DNA of 64,000 bases from an uncultured Polaromonas sp. GTDB lineage: Bacteria > Pseudomonadota > Gammaproteobacteria > Burkholderiales > Burkholderiaceae_C. The stretch is taken from assembly GCA_937863225.1 (NCBI GenBank), contig CALMEI010000011.1, positions 1-64,000 of the forward strand, written 5' to 3'. Of this stretch, positions 30,727 through 40,637 are shown in pieces. The position numbers and the translations under genes are program-made. How positions within the stretch are numbered: the stretch's first letter is position 1; each line of letters opens with the position of its first letter. The notes beneath the pieces are model-generated. The model did no database searches and was not told where the DNA came from. It saw only the letters and a program-made list of their open reading frames with translations.

Positions 30727-31548
30727 ATGAAAACAAGCCCATCACTTTTCAAGCAAGTACTGTGTGCATCGCTGGTGTTTTGGCTCACAGGTGCCAGCGC
30801 TTGGGCGCAAGGTTTGACACCCGCTACGACCTTGACAACGCCCGCGGTGAGTGTGCCTGCAACGGATGTGGCCGCAGACAACCCGTATGGTTTGGCCGCA
30901 CTGTGGGCGCAAGGTGATTGGGTGGCCAAAACCACGCTCATGTTGTTGCTCATCATGTCATTGGCCAGTTGGTATGTGTTGATCAGCAAGTTGCTGGCAC
31001 AAAACCGCATGAAGACGCAAACCCGCGATGCAGAGCAAGCCTTGGCCAACGCCAAAAATTTGCGTGAAGGTGCAGACGCGGTGAGCCCTGACAGCCCTTA
31101 CCACGTGATGTTGAATGGCGTGTTGGAAGACGTGCGCATGCACCCGTCGGTGGCCAGCCAAGTGGATTTAAACACCTGGGCGGCACAAAGCATTGAGCGC
31201 ACGGTGGGCGCGGTGCAAAGCCAGTCGCAAAACGGATTGGCCGTGCTGGCCACGGTGGGTTCTACCGCACCCTTTGTGGGCTTGTTTGGTACGGTGTGGG
31301 GCATTTATAACGCGCTGGTGAAAATTGGCGCGTCGGGTCAAGCGTCCATTGACAAAGTGGCTGGGCCTGTGGGCGAGGCACTGATCATGACAGCCATCGG
31401 CTTGGCGGTCGCCGTGCCCGCCGTGTTGGGCTACAACTGGTTGGTGCGCCGTAACAAAACCAACATGGATGGTGTGCGCAATTTTGGCTCCAACTTGCAC
31501 ACCATGCTGTTGCGCTTGGCCGATAAAACCAGCAACCCCAGCAAATAA
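30727..31548 (+). CDS. exbB: Biopolymer transport protein ExbB (MotA/TolQ/ExbB proton channel)
   Basis: Proton-channel subunit powering TonB. 273 residues. It starts with a signal-peptide-like stretch (VFWLTGASAWAQ), as in the longer ExbB form, then three membrane helices: TLMLLLIMSLASWYVLI, a second in the FVGLFGTVWGIYNALVKIG region, and ALIMTAIGLAVAVPAVLGYN. The conserved Thr/Gly-rich GSTAPFVGLFGTVWG and the Glu of GPVGEALIMTA are present. AAAAGGAAA precedes the ATG. It is followed by two exbD genes. Confidence 0.93.
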   Translation: MKTSPSLFKQVLCASLVFWLTGASAWAQGLTPATTLTTPAVSVPATDVAADNPYGLAALWAQGDWVAKTTLMLLLIMSLASWYVLISKLLAQNRMKTQTRDAEQALANAKNLREGADAVSPDSPYHVMLNGVLEDVRMHPSVASQVDLNTWAAQSIERTVGAVQSQSQNGLAVLATVGSTAPFVGLFGTVWGIYNALVKIGASGQASIDKVAGPVGEALIMTAIGLAVAVPAVLGYNWLVRRNKTNMDGVRNFGSNLHTMLLRLADKTSNPSK

Positions 31549-31572
31549 ACCCAAGCCACAGTACAGCGACCC

Positions 31573-32004
31573 ATGGCCATCACCTATCAAAAAAGCAGCC
31601 AAGCCGACGACGCGCTGATGGCCGACATCAACACCACGCCTTTGGTGGACGTGATGCTGGTGTTGCTGATTATTTTTTTAATCACCATTCCAGCCGTGAC
31701 CACATCCATACCGGTGAAGTTGCCGAAGGAAAACAACATCAAAAGTGAAGCGACGGTGAAAACCATTGTGATCAGTCTTGATGCGACTGCACAGCGCTAT
31801 TGGTTGGACGAAAAAATCAACAGCACCACAGATTTGCAGAAGCGCATCAGCCTCTTTAAACAAATCAATGACACCCCCAATGTGCACATCCGTGCCGATG
31901 CCAGCGTTGATTTTGCGGTCATCGGTCAATTGGTGTATGACTTGAAAGCAGCCGGCGTGACGAACATTGGCTTCATCACGCAACAAGTGGAGACTGTGCG
32001 ATGA
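31573..32004 (+). CDS. exbD: Biopolymer transport protein ExbD, first copy
   Basis: 143 residues: a short cytoplasmic part, then one membrane helix with the proton-carrying Asp in DINTTPLVDVMLVLLIIFL, then a periplasmic domain ending VTNIGFITQQVE. It pairs with ExbB as channel subunit. The stop overlaps the start of the second exbD (ATGA). Confidence 0.92.
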   Translation: MAITYQKSSQADDALMADINTTPLVDVMLVLLIIFLITIPAVTTSIPVKLPKENNIKSEATVKTIVISLDATAQRYWLDEKINSTTDLQKRISLFKQINDTPNVHIRADASVDFAVIGQLVYDLKAAGVTNIGFITQQVETVR

Positions 32005-32450
32005 GCATGAACATTGGCGCTTCCGAAGTGCATCACGGCGACCCCGAACTCATGATGGAAATGAACACCACACCCTTGATTGACGTGATGTTGGTCTTGC
32101 TGGTGATGTTGATCATCACCATTCCGCTGAACATGCACGCGGTGAATGTGGAGTTGCCCAAGTCAGCGAACGAGCCACCACCCGAAATGCCAACCATCAT
32201 CAACATCAAAGTCAATGCCAAGCGGCAAATTTTGTGGAACGACGAAGCCGTCACCAAGTTGGCCTACGAAAAGAAATTGGAACAAGAAGCCAACAAAACC
32301 AAACAACCCGAAATTCATTTTTTACCCGAACCCGGCGCCAAATATGAGGATGTGATCGGCGCCATGGCCGCAGCGCAGCGTTTGAATTTGAAACAAATAG
32401 GCATACCCACCATTGATACTTTTGCTGGCACCAAGGCAGCTGGTCAATGA
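32001..32450 (+). CDS. exbD2: Biopolymer transport protein ExbD, second copy
   Basis: 149 residues with the same layout as the preceding gene: MEMNTTPLIDVMLVLLVMLI contains the essential Asp, and the periplasmic part ends LNLKQIGIPTID. The two ExbD proteins are alike in the helix but differ in the periplasmic half, so they may form a mixed channel or serve different partners. TonB-ExbB-ExbD-ExbD sets are known in beta- and gammaproteobacteria. Confidence 0.92.
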   Translation: MSMNIGASEVHHGDPELMMEMNTTPLIDVMLVLLVMLIITIPLNMHAVNVELPKSANEPPPEMPTIINIKVNAKRQILWNDEAVTKLAYEKKLEQEANKTKQPEIHFLPEPGAKYEDVIGAMAAAQRLNLKQIGIPTIDTFAGTKAAGQ

Positions 32451-32487
32451 GAACTGACTCACTTTCACACGACCACACGCATCCGAT

Positions 32488-32865
32488 ATGTCAGATTTAA
32501 ACGACCCCCGTGTTTTCTTCGCTGCTGAACGCACGCTTTTGGCATGGAACCGCACCAGCCTGACCTTGATGGCGTTTGGCTTCATGATCGAACGCTTTGG
32601 TTTGTTTGTGCACATGTTGATGCCACAAAAAGGCGAAATGCTGCAGCGCGGATTTTCGTTTTGGATTGGTCTGGCATTTATCTTATTGGGCGCGTTCGCT
32701 GCGGGCGCGGCCATCGTTCAATACCGTGCGGTTTTGCGCACCTTGAAGCCAATTGAAATTCCAACGGGTTACCGCGTCAACATCGGCGTTTTTGTCAATT
32801 TGATTGTTACTCTGCTCAGTCTGGGATTGGCAGTCTATTTATTTATCCGCGGACCAGGTTTGTAA
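32488..32865 (+). CDS. DUF202 family (YidH-like) membrane protein
   Basis: 125 residues with three hydrophobic helices. The N-terminal DPRVFFAAERTLLAWNRTSL is the DUF202 signature, followed by LMAFGFMIERFG. Function is unknown in the family. It lies 37 bases after the second exbD on the same strand and may be co-transcribed. Confidence 0.88.
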   Translation: MSDLNDPRVFFAAERTLLAWNRTSLTLMAFGFMIERFGLFVHMLMPQKGEMLQRGFSFWIGLAFILLGAFAAGAAIVQYRAVLRTLKPIEIPTGYRVNIGVFVNLIVTLLSLGLAVYLFIRGPGL

Positions 32866-32919
32866 CAGCCGTTGCATGGCGGTGCTTGAGGGCGGGCTAC
32901 TTCCTCTAAAATATATGAC

Positions 32920-32977
32920 AAATCAGGCTGTAGGCGGCGTATTTATTGCCTAGAGTGCTATTAATTTAGTAGCATTT
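32920..32977 (+). repeat. Dispersed repeat copy 6
   Basis: Forward copy between the DUF202 gene and the small exported protein. It has GGCTGTAGGCGGCGTATTTA, then TTGCCTAGAGTGCTATT and a TAGCA end. Confidence 0.87.
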
Positions 32978-33035
32978 GGTGAACCTCGATTGTTGTATAA
33001 TTTTTTCACCACAATCATTTGGCAGGAGGTTTGCT

Positions 33036-33563
33036 GTGAAAAATAAAGCGTTGTCAGCGGTATGGCTTCAATCCATGGTGACGATGGTCACGTTGAGTCT
33101 GGTGTCGAGTTTGGCGCATGCACAAGCGGCGGCCATCAAGCCATGTCCTATCAACCCGGCCGATATCACTAAAGCCTTGGGCGTTGCATTTGCCGATGGC
33201 GTGGCTGAAAAAAATCCATTTGGCGGCATGTCGTGCACTTACAAGTCCAAGGGCGATGCGCCGGATTTCAAAAGCAATGTCAGCATTTTTATCAGCCAAA
33301 TGCCCATGCAAGGGTCGTTTGACAACATGAAGATGTTTCTAGGGCCAATGACGACCAAGTATGAGTCCGTTGCTGGCGATGCCGACCAAGCGATGACGGT
33401 GGTACAAGCGCCCAGCGTGCCACGTTTCCCGTCCATTGTGTACGTGCGTGCTGGTCAATTGGTGAATATGCACATCATGGGTGGCATCTACGACCCTGCC
33501 ACACGCATCAGCGTGGTACAAGCGGGCAACAAAAAACTGCTGGCTTTGCCGCGCGTGCCTTGA
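33036..33563 (+). CDS. Small exported protein of unknown function
   Basis: About 175 residues from a GTG at 33036, chosen because AGGAGG lies seven bases upstream. A longer frame reaches back to repeat copy 6 without a ribosome binding site. The N-terminus MKNKALSAVW, then VTMVTLSLVSSLAHAQA, is a signal peptide with an AHA-QA cleavage site. The mature protein has two cysteines (KPCPIN and MSCTYK) likely paired in the periplasm, and looks like a small compact domain. I do not recognise the family. It is convergent with mnmA. Confidence 0.65.
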   Translation: MKNKALSAVWLQSMVTMVTLSLVSSLAHAQAAAIKPCPINPADITKALGVAFADGVAEKNPFGGMSCTYKSKGDAPDFKSNVSIFISQMPMQGSFDNMKMFLGPMTTKYESVAGDADQAMTVVQAPSVPRFPSIVYVRAGQLVNMHIMGGIYDPATRISVVQAGNKKLLALPRVP

Positions 33564-33596
33564 TCTGTGCGGATAGTTGCTTTGCAGCGTGGTTAA

Positions 33597-34766
33597 TCAA
33601 GCGCTGGCGCTGCTGATCACACCGCCACCCAAACACACTTCACCGTCATACAACACAGCCGATTGTCCTGGCGTGACCGCCCATTGGGCTTGCGGAAATG
33701 TTAATTCCATGCTGGCTGCATCGCAGCGCACCAGTTGGCAAGGCGAATCGGCTTGGCGGTAGCGGGTTTTGGAGTTGAATGCAGGGCCCATTGACGTGGC
33801 AGTGGGCGAATTCCCTGCGACCCAACTTAAATTGTCCGCCGTCAAGGCGTGTGATTGCAGCCAAGGGTGATCATGCCCTTGCACCACCCACAGTGTGTTG
33901 GATGCCATGTCTTTGCGTGCCACAAACCAAGGCGTGTGTTCGCCACCGCCGCGTTGCTGGCCTTTTTCTTTGACGCCGCCTATGCCCAGCCCTTGGCGCT
34001 GCCCCAGCGTGTAAAAACTCAAACCCTGGTGAGTAGCCAACACGCGTCCTGAGGGGTTTTTAATCGGCCCAGGTTCTTTGGCGATGTAGCGGTTTAAGAA
34101 ATCGCGAAACGGACGTTCGCCAATGAAGCAAATGCCAGTGGAATCTTTTTTCTTGGCGTTGGGCAAACCGATTTCATCGGCTATGCGGCGTACCTCGGTT
34201 TTTTGCAACTCGCCCACTGGGAACAGCGTTTTGGACAGCTGTGCTTGGTTCAGGCGGTGCAAAAAGTAGCTTTGGTCTTTGCTCGCGTCCAAGCCTTTGA
34301 GCAGTTCGTAGTGTTGTGATGATGCGTTCAAGCGCACGCGTGCATAGTGGCCGGTGGCAATTTTGTCTGCCCCCAGTCGCATGGCGTGGTCTAAAAAGGC
34401 TTTGAATTTGATTTCGGCATTGCACAAAATATCAGGGTTGGGCGTGCGGCCGGCTTGGTATTCGCGCAAAAATTCGGCAAACACGCGGTCTTTGTATTCG
34501 CTGGCAAAGTTGACGTGTTCGATGTCAATGCCAATCACGTCTGCCACCGCAGCTGCGTCTAAAAAATCTTGATTCGACGAGCAATATTCAGAGTTGTCAT
34601 CGTCTTCCCAGTTTTTCATGAAGATGCCGACCACCTCGTAGCCTTGTTGTTTGAGCAAATAAGCGGCCACAGCCGAGCCCCCCCCGCCACTCAGACCCAC
34701 CACGACACGGCGCCCCGCACCTGGTTCGGACGGCGGTGGTTGATTGGCAATATTGATGGAAGACAT
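33597..34766 (-). CDS. mnmA: tRNA-specific 2-thiouridylase MnmA with altered PP-loop
   Basis: Thiolates uridine 34 of Lys, Glu and Gln tRNAs. 389 residues; [25 protein letters not shown] with the first catalytic Cys, [14 protein letters not shown] and [10 protein letters not shown] with the second Cys are all intact. The PP-loop, which in the family reads SGGVDS, here reads SGGGGS: residues 29 and 30 are Gly-Gly, coded inside a run of eight G on the minus strand (34678-34685). The lost Asp is part of the ATP pyrophosphatase loop and should be needed for activity. Two base changes (GTG GAC to GGG GGC) would explain it. A consensus error at a G-run is at least as likely as true loss. Confidence 0.92.
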   Translation of the reverse strand: MSSINIANQPPPSEPGAGRRVVVGLSGGGGSAVAAYLLKQQGYEVVGIFMKNWEDDDNSEYCSSNQDFLDAAAVADVIGIDIEHVNFASEYKDRVFAEFLREYQAGRTPNPDILCNAEIKFKAFLDHAMRLGADKIATGHYARVRLNASSQHYELLKGLDASKDQSYFLHRLNQAQLSKTLFPVGELQKTEVRRIADEIGLPNAKKKDSTGICFIGERPFRDFLNRYIAKEPGPIKNPSGRVLATHQGLSFYTLGQRQGLGIGGVKEKGQQRGGGEHTPWFVARKDMASNTLWVVQGHDHPWLQSHALTADNLSWVAGNSPTATSMGPAFNSKTRYRQADSPCQLVRCDAASMELTFPQAQWAVTPGQSAVLYDGEVCLGGGVISSASA

Positions 34767-34897
34767 GACGCCATTATCTCAGGGCGAGCACAGTTGGTTT
34801 TGGCGGCGTATAGGTGTTACCCAGAAGTATGGGGGTGGTAAAAATCCATGCGTTTTGATGTAAGCTCTGTATAAGTTAGGTAATAAGAGGAGACTTT

Positions 34898-36040
34898 ATG
34901 CAAATTGGCATACCCGCCGCGACATTGGCAGGCGAAACGCGTGTTGCTGTTACGCCAGAAACCGTTAAAAAACTCAAAGCCCAAGGCCACACACTGCGTG
35001 TCCAATCGGGTGCCGGGGTTGCAGCCAGCGTGACGGACGAGGCTTACATCGCCGCAGGGGCAGAAATCACAGATGCAGTCGGTGCGTTTGCTTGCGACTT
35101 GGTGCTCAAAGTACGCAACACCACCGACACTGAAGCCAAAATGCTCAAATCAGGCGCGACCTTGGTGGGCATGTTGAACCCCTTTGAAGCGGAAGGTTTA
35201 CAGCGCCTTGCCAGCGCAGGCGTGACGGGCTTTGCCTTAGAAGCTGCACCGCGCACCACACGCGCCCAAAGCATGGACGTGCTTTCTAGCCAAGCCAATA
35301 TTGCGGGTTACAAAGCGGTGATGATGGCGGCAGACAAATACCAACGATTTTTCCCGATGCTGATGACGGCGGCGGGCACGGTGAAAGCTGCCCGTGTGGT
35401 GATTTTGGGCGTGGGTGTGGCGGGCTTGCAAGCCATTGCCACTGCCAAACGTTTGGGCGCGGTGATTGAGGCCTCTGACGTGCGCCCCAGTGTGAAAGAA
35501 CAAATTGAATCTTTGGGTGGTAAATTCATTGACGTGTCCTATGACACCGACGAAGAAAAAGAAGCGGCTGCCGGTGTGGGGGGTTACGCCAAACCCATGC
35601 CAGCCAGCTGGTTGCAGCGCCAAGCGGTCGAAGTGGCCAAGCGTGTGGCATTGGCCGATGTGGTGATTTCCACCGCCTTGATTCCCGGCCGCGCAGCGCC
35701 CACGCTGATCACCGAAGACATGGTCAAATCCATGAAGCCGGGCTCGGTGATTGTGGACATTGCAGCAGGCAAAGGACTGAACGCGGCAGGACAAATCGGC
35801 GGTGGCAATTGTCCCTTGTCAGAAGCCGACAAAACCGTGGTGAAGCATGGCGTCACCATCGTGGGCGATACCAATTTACCAGCCTTGGTGGCGGCAGACG
35901 CCTCTGCACTCTATGCCCGCAATGTGCTGGACTTTTTAAAGCTCATCATCAACAAAGAAGGTGCTTTGCATGTCGATATGGAAGACGACATTGTGGCGGC
36001 TTGTTTGATGACGCAGGGTGGCGAAGTAAAGCGAAAATAA
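34898..36040 (+). CDS. pntAA: Proton-translocating NAD(P) transhydrogenase, alpha subunit part 1 (NAD-binding domain)
   Basis: Soluble domain I, which binds NAD(H). 380 residues. Seen: IGIPAATLAGETRVAVTPE at the N-terminus, KYQRFFPMLMTAAGTVKAA, and the dinucleotide fold VVILGVGVAGLQAIATAKR. It lacks the membrane helices found in the fused E. coli PntA; these are on the next gene. GAGGAG precedes the ATG. It starts a three-gene operon and is divergent from mnmA. Confidence 0.94.
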   Translation: MQIGIPAATLAGETRVAVTPETVKKLKAQGHTLRVQSGAGVAASVTDEAYIAAGAEITDAVGAFACDLVLKVRNTTDTEAKMLKSGATLVGMLNPFEAEGLQRLASAGVTGFALEAAPRTTRAQSMDVLSSQANIAGYKAVMMAADKYQRFFPMLMTAAGTVKAARVVILGVGVAGLQAIATAKRLGAVIEASDVRPSVKEQIESLGGKFIDVSYDTDEEKEAAAGVGGYAKPMPASWLQRQAVEVAKRVALADVVISTALIPGRAAPTLITEDMVKSMKPGSVIVDIAAGKGLNAAGQIGGGNCPLSEADKTVVKHGVTIVGDTNLPALVAADASALYARNVLDFLKLIINKEGALHVDMEDDIVAACLMTQGGEVKRK

Positions 36041-36120
36041 ATGAAGCGTAAATAAAGCAACGCCGTCAAATCACGCAAAAACCCTAGACAACAAAAATAA
36101 AAGATTCAAAAGGAACACAC

Positions 36121-36447
36121 ATGGACATCGTTTCCCCAACCATCATCAACCTCATCATCTTCGTGTTGGCCATCTACGTGGGTTACCACGTGGTGTGGAC
36201 GGTCACGCCTGCATTGCACACGCCTTTGATGGCGGTGACGAATGCGATTTCTGCCATCGTCATTGTGGGTGCCATGTTGGCAGCGGCTTTGACAGAGACA
36301 ACGCTGGGTCAAACCATGGGATTCTTGGCGGTGGCGCTTGCTGCTGTGAATGTATTCGGTGGCTTTTTGGTCACGCGGCGCATGCTTGAGATGTTTAAGA
36401 AGAAAGAAAAGAAAGTGGTTGCAACGACTGAAGGGGCAGCGAAATGA
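36121..36447 (+). CDS. pntAB: NAD(P) transhydrogenase, alpha subunit part 2 (membrane domain)
   Basis: 108 residues with three hydrophobic helices ([47 protein letters not shown]) and the conserved [15 protein letters not shown]. This is the split membrane portion of the alpha subunit. It ends with the KKKEKKV basic tail, and its stop overlaps the pntB start (ATGA). Confidence 0.94.
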   Translation: MDIVSPTIINLIIFVLAIYVGYHVVWTVTPALHTPLMAVTNAISAIVIVGAMLAAALTETTLGQTMGFLAVALAAVNVFGGFLVTRRMLEMFKKKEKKVVATTEGAAK

Positions 36448-37868
36448 GCATGAGCCTTGTCACACTTTTATATTTGGTCGCTTCAGTGTGCTTTATTCAG
36501 GCACTCAAAGGCTTGAGCCACCCCACCACGTCGATTCGTGGCAATTTGTTTGGTATGACGGGCATGGCCATTGCGGTGGTCACCACAGCGGCTTTGATTT
36601 TGAAATTGTCAAACGGCAATATGAATGGCATGGCCATCTTGCTCGCGGCCTTGGTATTGGGCGGCAGTGTGGGCGCTTACATGGCCAACAAAGTTGAAAT
36701 GACCAAGATGCCCGAACTGGTGGCTTTCATGCACAGCATGATTGGTTTGGCGGCGGTGTTCATTGCCATAGCGGCGGTGGTAGAGCCTTATGCGTTTGGC
36801 ATCGTGGCCAAAGGGGCTGACATACCGGTTGGCAATCGATTGGAACTCTTTTTGGGGGCGGCGATTGGTGCCATCACCTTCAGTGGTTCAGTGATTGCGT
36901 TTGGCAAATTGAGCGGTAAATACAAATTCAGATTGTTCCAAGGCGCACCTGTGCAATTTGCCGGTCAACACATGGTGAATTTGGTGCTGGGTTTGGGTTT
37001 AATTGGCTTGGGTTTGGTGTTTACTTTCACCCAAAACATGACGGCGTTTTATGCCATGTTGGCATTGGCCTTTGTCATGGGCGTGCTCATCATCATCCCA
37101 ATTGGTGGTGCGGATATGCCGGTGGTGGTGTCTATGTTGAACAGCTATTCAGGCTGGGCAGCTGCCGGCATTGGTTTCAGTTTGAACAATGCCATGTTGA
37201 TCATTGCCGGCTCGCTGGTGGGCTCTTCGGGTGCGATATTGAGCTACATCATGTGCAAAGCCATGAACCGTTCCTTCTTCAATGTGATTCTGGGTGGGTT
37301 TGGCGGCGAGGCTGTGACAGCCGCCGCGGGCGGTGCGGTGCAGCGCAGTGTTAAATCCGGCAGTGCGGATGATGCAGCGTTTGTTTTGTCCAATGCCGAA
37401 ACCGTGGTGATTGTGCCTGGCTATGGTTTGGCGGTGGCACGCGCGCAGCATGCCGTGAAAGAATTGGCCGCCAAGTTGACCGAAAAAGGCATCAATGTGA
37501 AATACGCCATTCACCCGGTTGCAGGCCGTATGCCGGGCCACATGAACGTGTTGTTGGCCGAAGCCGAAGTGCCCTACGATCAAGTGCATGAAATGGAAGA
37601 CATCAACGGTGAGTTTGGACAAGTTGACGTGGCGATTATTTTGGGTGCGAACGACGTGGTGAACCCTGCTGCGCATGTGAAAGGCAGTGCCATTTATGGC
37701 ATGCCGATTTTGGAAGCCTACAAAGCCAAAACGGTGATTGTGAACAAACGCAGCATGGCGGCGGGTTATGCGGGTTTAGACAATGAATTGTTTTACATGG
37801 ATAAAACCATGATGGTGTTTGGTGATGCCAAAAAAGTGGTGGAGGACATGACCAAGGCCATCGAGTGA
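36444..37868 (+). CDS. pntB: NAD(P) transhydrogenase beta subunit
   Basis: Beta subunit with the remaining membrane helices and the NADP-binding domain III. 474 residues. The first 270 residues are hydrophobic, with [11 protein letters not shown] and [19 protein letters not shown]; the C-terminal part has [15 protein letters not shown] (NADP loop), [18 protein letters not shown] and ANDVVNPAA. It drives NADPH formation from NADH using the proton gradient. Confidence 0.95.
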   Translation: MSMSLVTLLYLVASVCFIQALKGLSHPTTSIRGNLFGMTGMAIAVVTTAALILKLSNGNMNGMAILLAALVLGGSVGAYMANKVEMTKMPELVAFMHSMIGLAAVFIAIAAVVEPYAFGIVAKGADIPVGNRLELFLGAAIGAITFSGSVIAFGKLSGKYKFRLFQGAPVQFAGQHMVNLVLGLGLIGLGLVFTFTQNMTAFYAMLALAFVMGVLIIIPIGGADMPVVVSMLNSYSGWAAAGIGFSLNNAMLIIAGSLVGSSGAILSYIMCKAMNRSFFNVILGGFGGEAVTAAAGGAVQRSVKSGSADDAAFVLSNAETVVIVPGYGLAVARAQHAVKELAAKLTEKGINVKYAIHPVAGRMPGHMNVLLAEAEVPYDQVHEMEDINGEFGQVDVAIILGANDVVNPAAHVKGSAIYGMPILEAYKAKTVIVNKRSMAAGYAGLDNELFYMDKTMMVFGDAKKVVEDMTKAIE

Positions 37869-37940
37869 TCGTTCGTCATGCCATTGGTCATGGTGTTCAC
37901 GCCTTAGTTCATACAACAGCGTTTTGCAAAGGAGATTTCG

Positions 37941-39647
37941 ATGAGCCAATCAAATGATATGTCCAGCATGTTGAAACAACGACCATGGCTTGGTCAATAC
38001 CCAGAAGGTGTTCCTGCTGATATTGATGAAACACAATATGCCTCCTTGGTAGAGCTTCTGGAAGAGAGCTTTAAGAAAAACGCAAAAAGTACCGCGTACA
38101 GTTTCATGGGCAAAGACACCACCTTTGCCCAAACCGACAGCTTGAGTGTGGCATTTGCGGCTTATTTGCAAGGACTTGGTCTCGAAAAAGGCGACCGCGT
38201 CGCGTTGATGATGCCCAATATGCCGCAATACCCGATTGCGGTTGCAGGCATTTTGCGCGCCGGTTTGGTGGTGGTGAATGTGAACCCGCTGTACACCGCA
38301 CGCGAATTGGAGCACCAACTGAAAGACTCAGGTGCCAAAGCCATTGTCATCATTGAAAACTTTGCCACCACCTTGGCGCAATGCATCGCTGCAACACCCG
38401 TCAAGCATGTGGTACTCAGCGCCATGGGCGACCGCCTCGGACTCTTGAAGGGGGCATTGGTGAATTATGTGGTGCGCCATGTGAAAAAAATGGTGCCCGA
38501 TTACAGTTTGCCTGGCGCCGTTCGATTCAACGATGCCATCGCACAAGGGACAGGCAAAACACTTAAAAAACCAGTCATCAAAGCGTCTGACGTGGCGGTT
38601 TTGCAATATACAGGCGGCACAACCGGTGTGAGCAAAGGCGCAGTTTTGTTGCACAGCAATGTGATCGCCAATGTTTTACAGTCAGAGGCATGGAATGAAC
38701 CGGTGATGGCCACCATTCCGAGTAACGAACAAGTGAATTCAGTGTGCGCCTTACCGCTGTACCATATATTTGCATTCACAGTGGGCATGATGCTGAACAT
38801 GCGCACGGGGGGCAAATTGATATTGATTCCCAATCCGCGTGATTTGCCTGCTGTTTTGAAAGAATTGGCCAAGCACAAAATTCACAGTCTTCCAGCGGTG
38901 AACACCTTGTTCAATGGTTTGGCCAATCACCCTGATTTCAACACGGTCGATTGGTCCAATTTGAAAATATCGGTGGGTGGTGGTATGGCGGTCACCAGCG
39001 CAGTGGCCAAGCTGTGGCTGGAAAAGACGGGTTGTCCCATTTGCGAAGGTTATGGTCTGTCAGAAACTTCGCCATCCGCCAGTTGCAATCCGACCAACAG
39101 CAAGGCTTATACAGGCAGCATTGGATTGCCCCTGCCCAGCACATGGATGAAATTATTGGACGATGATGGCAACGAAGTCGCATTCGGGGAGCCGGGTGAG
39201 ATTGCCATCAAAGGGCCGCAAGTGATGGCTGGTTATTGGCAACGCCCAGACGAAACGGCCAAAGTCATGACGGCTGATGGCTATTTCAAATCGGGCGACA
39301 TTGGTGTGGTGGATGAACGTGGGTACTTCAAAATCATTGACCGTAAAAAAGACATGATCTTGGTCAGCGGCTTCAATGTGTACCCGAATGAAATTGAAGA
39401 TGTGGTTTCTGGTTTGGCGGGTGTGATGGAGTGTGCGGCGGTGGGCGTGGCTGATGAAAAAGCCGGCGAAGCGGTGAAGTTGGTGATTGTCAAAAAAGAC
39501 CCAGCGCTCACAGAAGAAGATGTGCGCGCCTATTGCAAAACCCACCTGACAGGTTACAAGCAACCCAAGGTGGTTGAATTCCGTACCGAGTTGCCAAAAA
39601 CGCCGGTCGGGAAAATTTTACGGCGTGAACTGCGTGACAAAAAATGA
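37941..39647 (+). CDS. fadD: Long-chain fatty acid-CoA ligase
   Basis: Acyl-AMP-forming ligase activating fatty acids to acyl-CoA. 568 residues. The P-loop-like A3 motif is YTGGTTGVSKGA, the A5 motif is EGYGLSETSP, the hinge is KSGDIGVVDERGYFKIIDRKKDMI, and the C-terminal lysine region is LPKTPVGKILRREL. AAAGGAG precedes the ATG. Which chain length it prefers cannot be told; FadD is inferred from overall likeness. It lies 72 bases after pntB. Acyl-CoA from this enzyme could feed the acyl-CoA reductase encoded near 53 kb. Confidence 0.9.
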   Translation: MSQSNDMSSMLKQRPWLGQYPEGVPADIDETQYASLVELLEESFKKNAKSTAYSFMGKDTTFAQTDSLSVAFAAYLQGLGLEKGDRVALMMPNMPQYPIAVAGILRAGLVVVNVNPLYTARELEHQLKDSGAKAIVIIENFATTLAQCIAATPVKHVVLSAMGDRLGLLKGALVNYVVRHVKKMVPDYSLPGAVRFNDAIAQGTGKTLKKPVIKASDVAVLQYTGGTTGVSKGAVLLHSNVIANVLQSEAWNEPVMATIPSNEQVNSVCALPLYHIFAFTVGMMLNMRTGGKLILIPNPRDLPAVLKELAKHKIHSLPAVNTLFNGLANHPDFNTVDWSNLKISVGGGMAVTSAVAKLWLEKTGCPICEGYGLSETSPSASCNPTNSKAYTGSIGLPLPSTWMKLLDDDGNEVAFGEPGEIAIKGPQVMAGYWQRPDETAKVMTADGYFKSGDIGVVDERGYFKIIDRKKDMILVSGFNVYPNEIEDVVSGLAGVMECAAVGVADEKAGEAVKLVIVKKDPALTEEDVRAYCKTHLTGYKQPKVVEFRTELPKTPVGKILRRELRDKK

Positions 39648-39683
39648 AAGCTGTGAAGGCTTGGCGAAAATGAGGCACTGGCA

Positions 39684-40568
39684 TTGACTGTTCGCATTCC
39701 GCCCATTCAGTGTTTATTGTCTTTTGAGGCATTGGCGCGTTTGCGCAGTGTGACGCAAACGGCGGAAGAGCTGTTTGTTACGCCCAGTGCGGTGAGTCAC
39801 CGCATCAAGCAGCTGGAGCAAATGGTGGGTACGCCTTTGTTTGGACGCAGTGATTTTTCATTGACGGTAGAGGGCAGCGAATACCTGGCGCATGTGCGCG
39901 AAGGCTTGAGCAATTTGCAACGTTTTCCGGGTCAAACCCCCAGTTTAGGCCGCAGCAAGTTGCGCTTGGCTGCGCCACCCACGTTTGCGCGCACCATTTT
40001 GCTGCCGCGTTTGGGGCAGTTTCATGAGGCTTATCCCGAGATCGACGTGACCATTCAGGTTTCGATTCCTTTGTTGGACGTGGTGGCTGAGGACGCTGAT
40101 TTGATTGTTCGCTTTGGCACCGGGCGCTACGCCGATTTGGAGAGCGTGTGTTTGTTCAAAGACGAAATCATGCCCATGGCCTCGCCCTTGTATGTGCGTG
40201 ACCACGGGCCGTTTGAAACCATTGACGATTTTCATTCGGCAAAACTGTTGCGCAGTCCGTTAGAACCCTGGCGGACTTGGTTTTCGGCGCAAAACTTGGA
40301 TTGGCCAGAGCCGGTTGATGGATCGCAGTTCAATGACATGGGTTTGTTATGCGACGCAGCCGCCACCGGCATGGGCGTTGCGTTGGTGCGTTTGAAGTTG
40401 GCAGCACCTTGGATTGAGCAGGGTACTTTGGTGCGCTTGGGAAATCAAGACACGTTTACCAAAACCAGCAACAGCCCGCACGCGCATTACTTGTGTTGGC
40501 GCACGGGCGTGATGGAGCGGCCAGAGTGCCATGTTTTTGCTGAATGGCTAAAAAACACCTTGGTCTAA
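39684..40568 (+). CDS. LysR-family transcriptional regulator (GcvA-like)
   Basis: 294 residues from a TTG start with GAGG nine bases upstream. The N-terminal helix-turn-helix is FEALARLRSVTQTAEELFVT, then SAVSHRIKQLEQMVGTPLFGR. The substrate-binding domain has DLIVRFGTGRYADLES, found in the GcvA/AmpR subgroup. The target is unknown; the neighbours fadD (37 bases upstream, same strand) and glcD are candidates. No in-frame ATG is present before the helix-turn-helix. Confidence 0.87.
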   Translation: MTVRIPPIQCLLSFEALARLRSVTQTAEELFVTPSAVSHRIKQLEQMVGTPLFGRSDFSLTVEGSEYLAHVREGLSNLQRFPGQTPSLGRSKLRLAAPPTFARTILLPRLGQFHEAYPEIDVTIQVSIPLLDVVAEDADLIVRFGTGRYADLESVCLFKDEIMPMASPLYVRDHGPFETIDDFHSAKLLRSPLEPWRTWFSAQNLDWPEPVDGSQFNDMGLLCDAAATGMGVALVRLKLAAPWIEQGTLVRLGNQDTFTKTSNSPHAHYLCWRTGVMERPECHVFAEWLKNTLV

Positions 40569-40581
40569 TTTTATATATAAA

Positions 40582-40637
40582 ATTGGCCTCTAGACGGCGT
40601 ATTGATTGCCTAGAGTGCTATTAAATGCATAGCATTG
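40582..40637 (+). repeat. Dispersed repeat copy 7
   Basis: Forward copy between the LysR gene and glcD. GGCCTCTAGACGGCGTATTG is followed by ATTGCCTAGAGTGCTATT and the TAGCATT end, with ATGCATAGCAT in the stem-forming tail. Confidence 0.88.

Noticed and set aside
34797..34815. Possible ninth copy of the dispersed repeat (GGCGGCGTAT before pntAA)
   Set aside because: Only about ten bases match and neither the ATTGCC core nor the tail follows, so it is probably chance.
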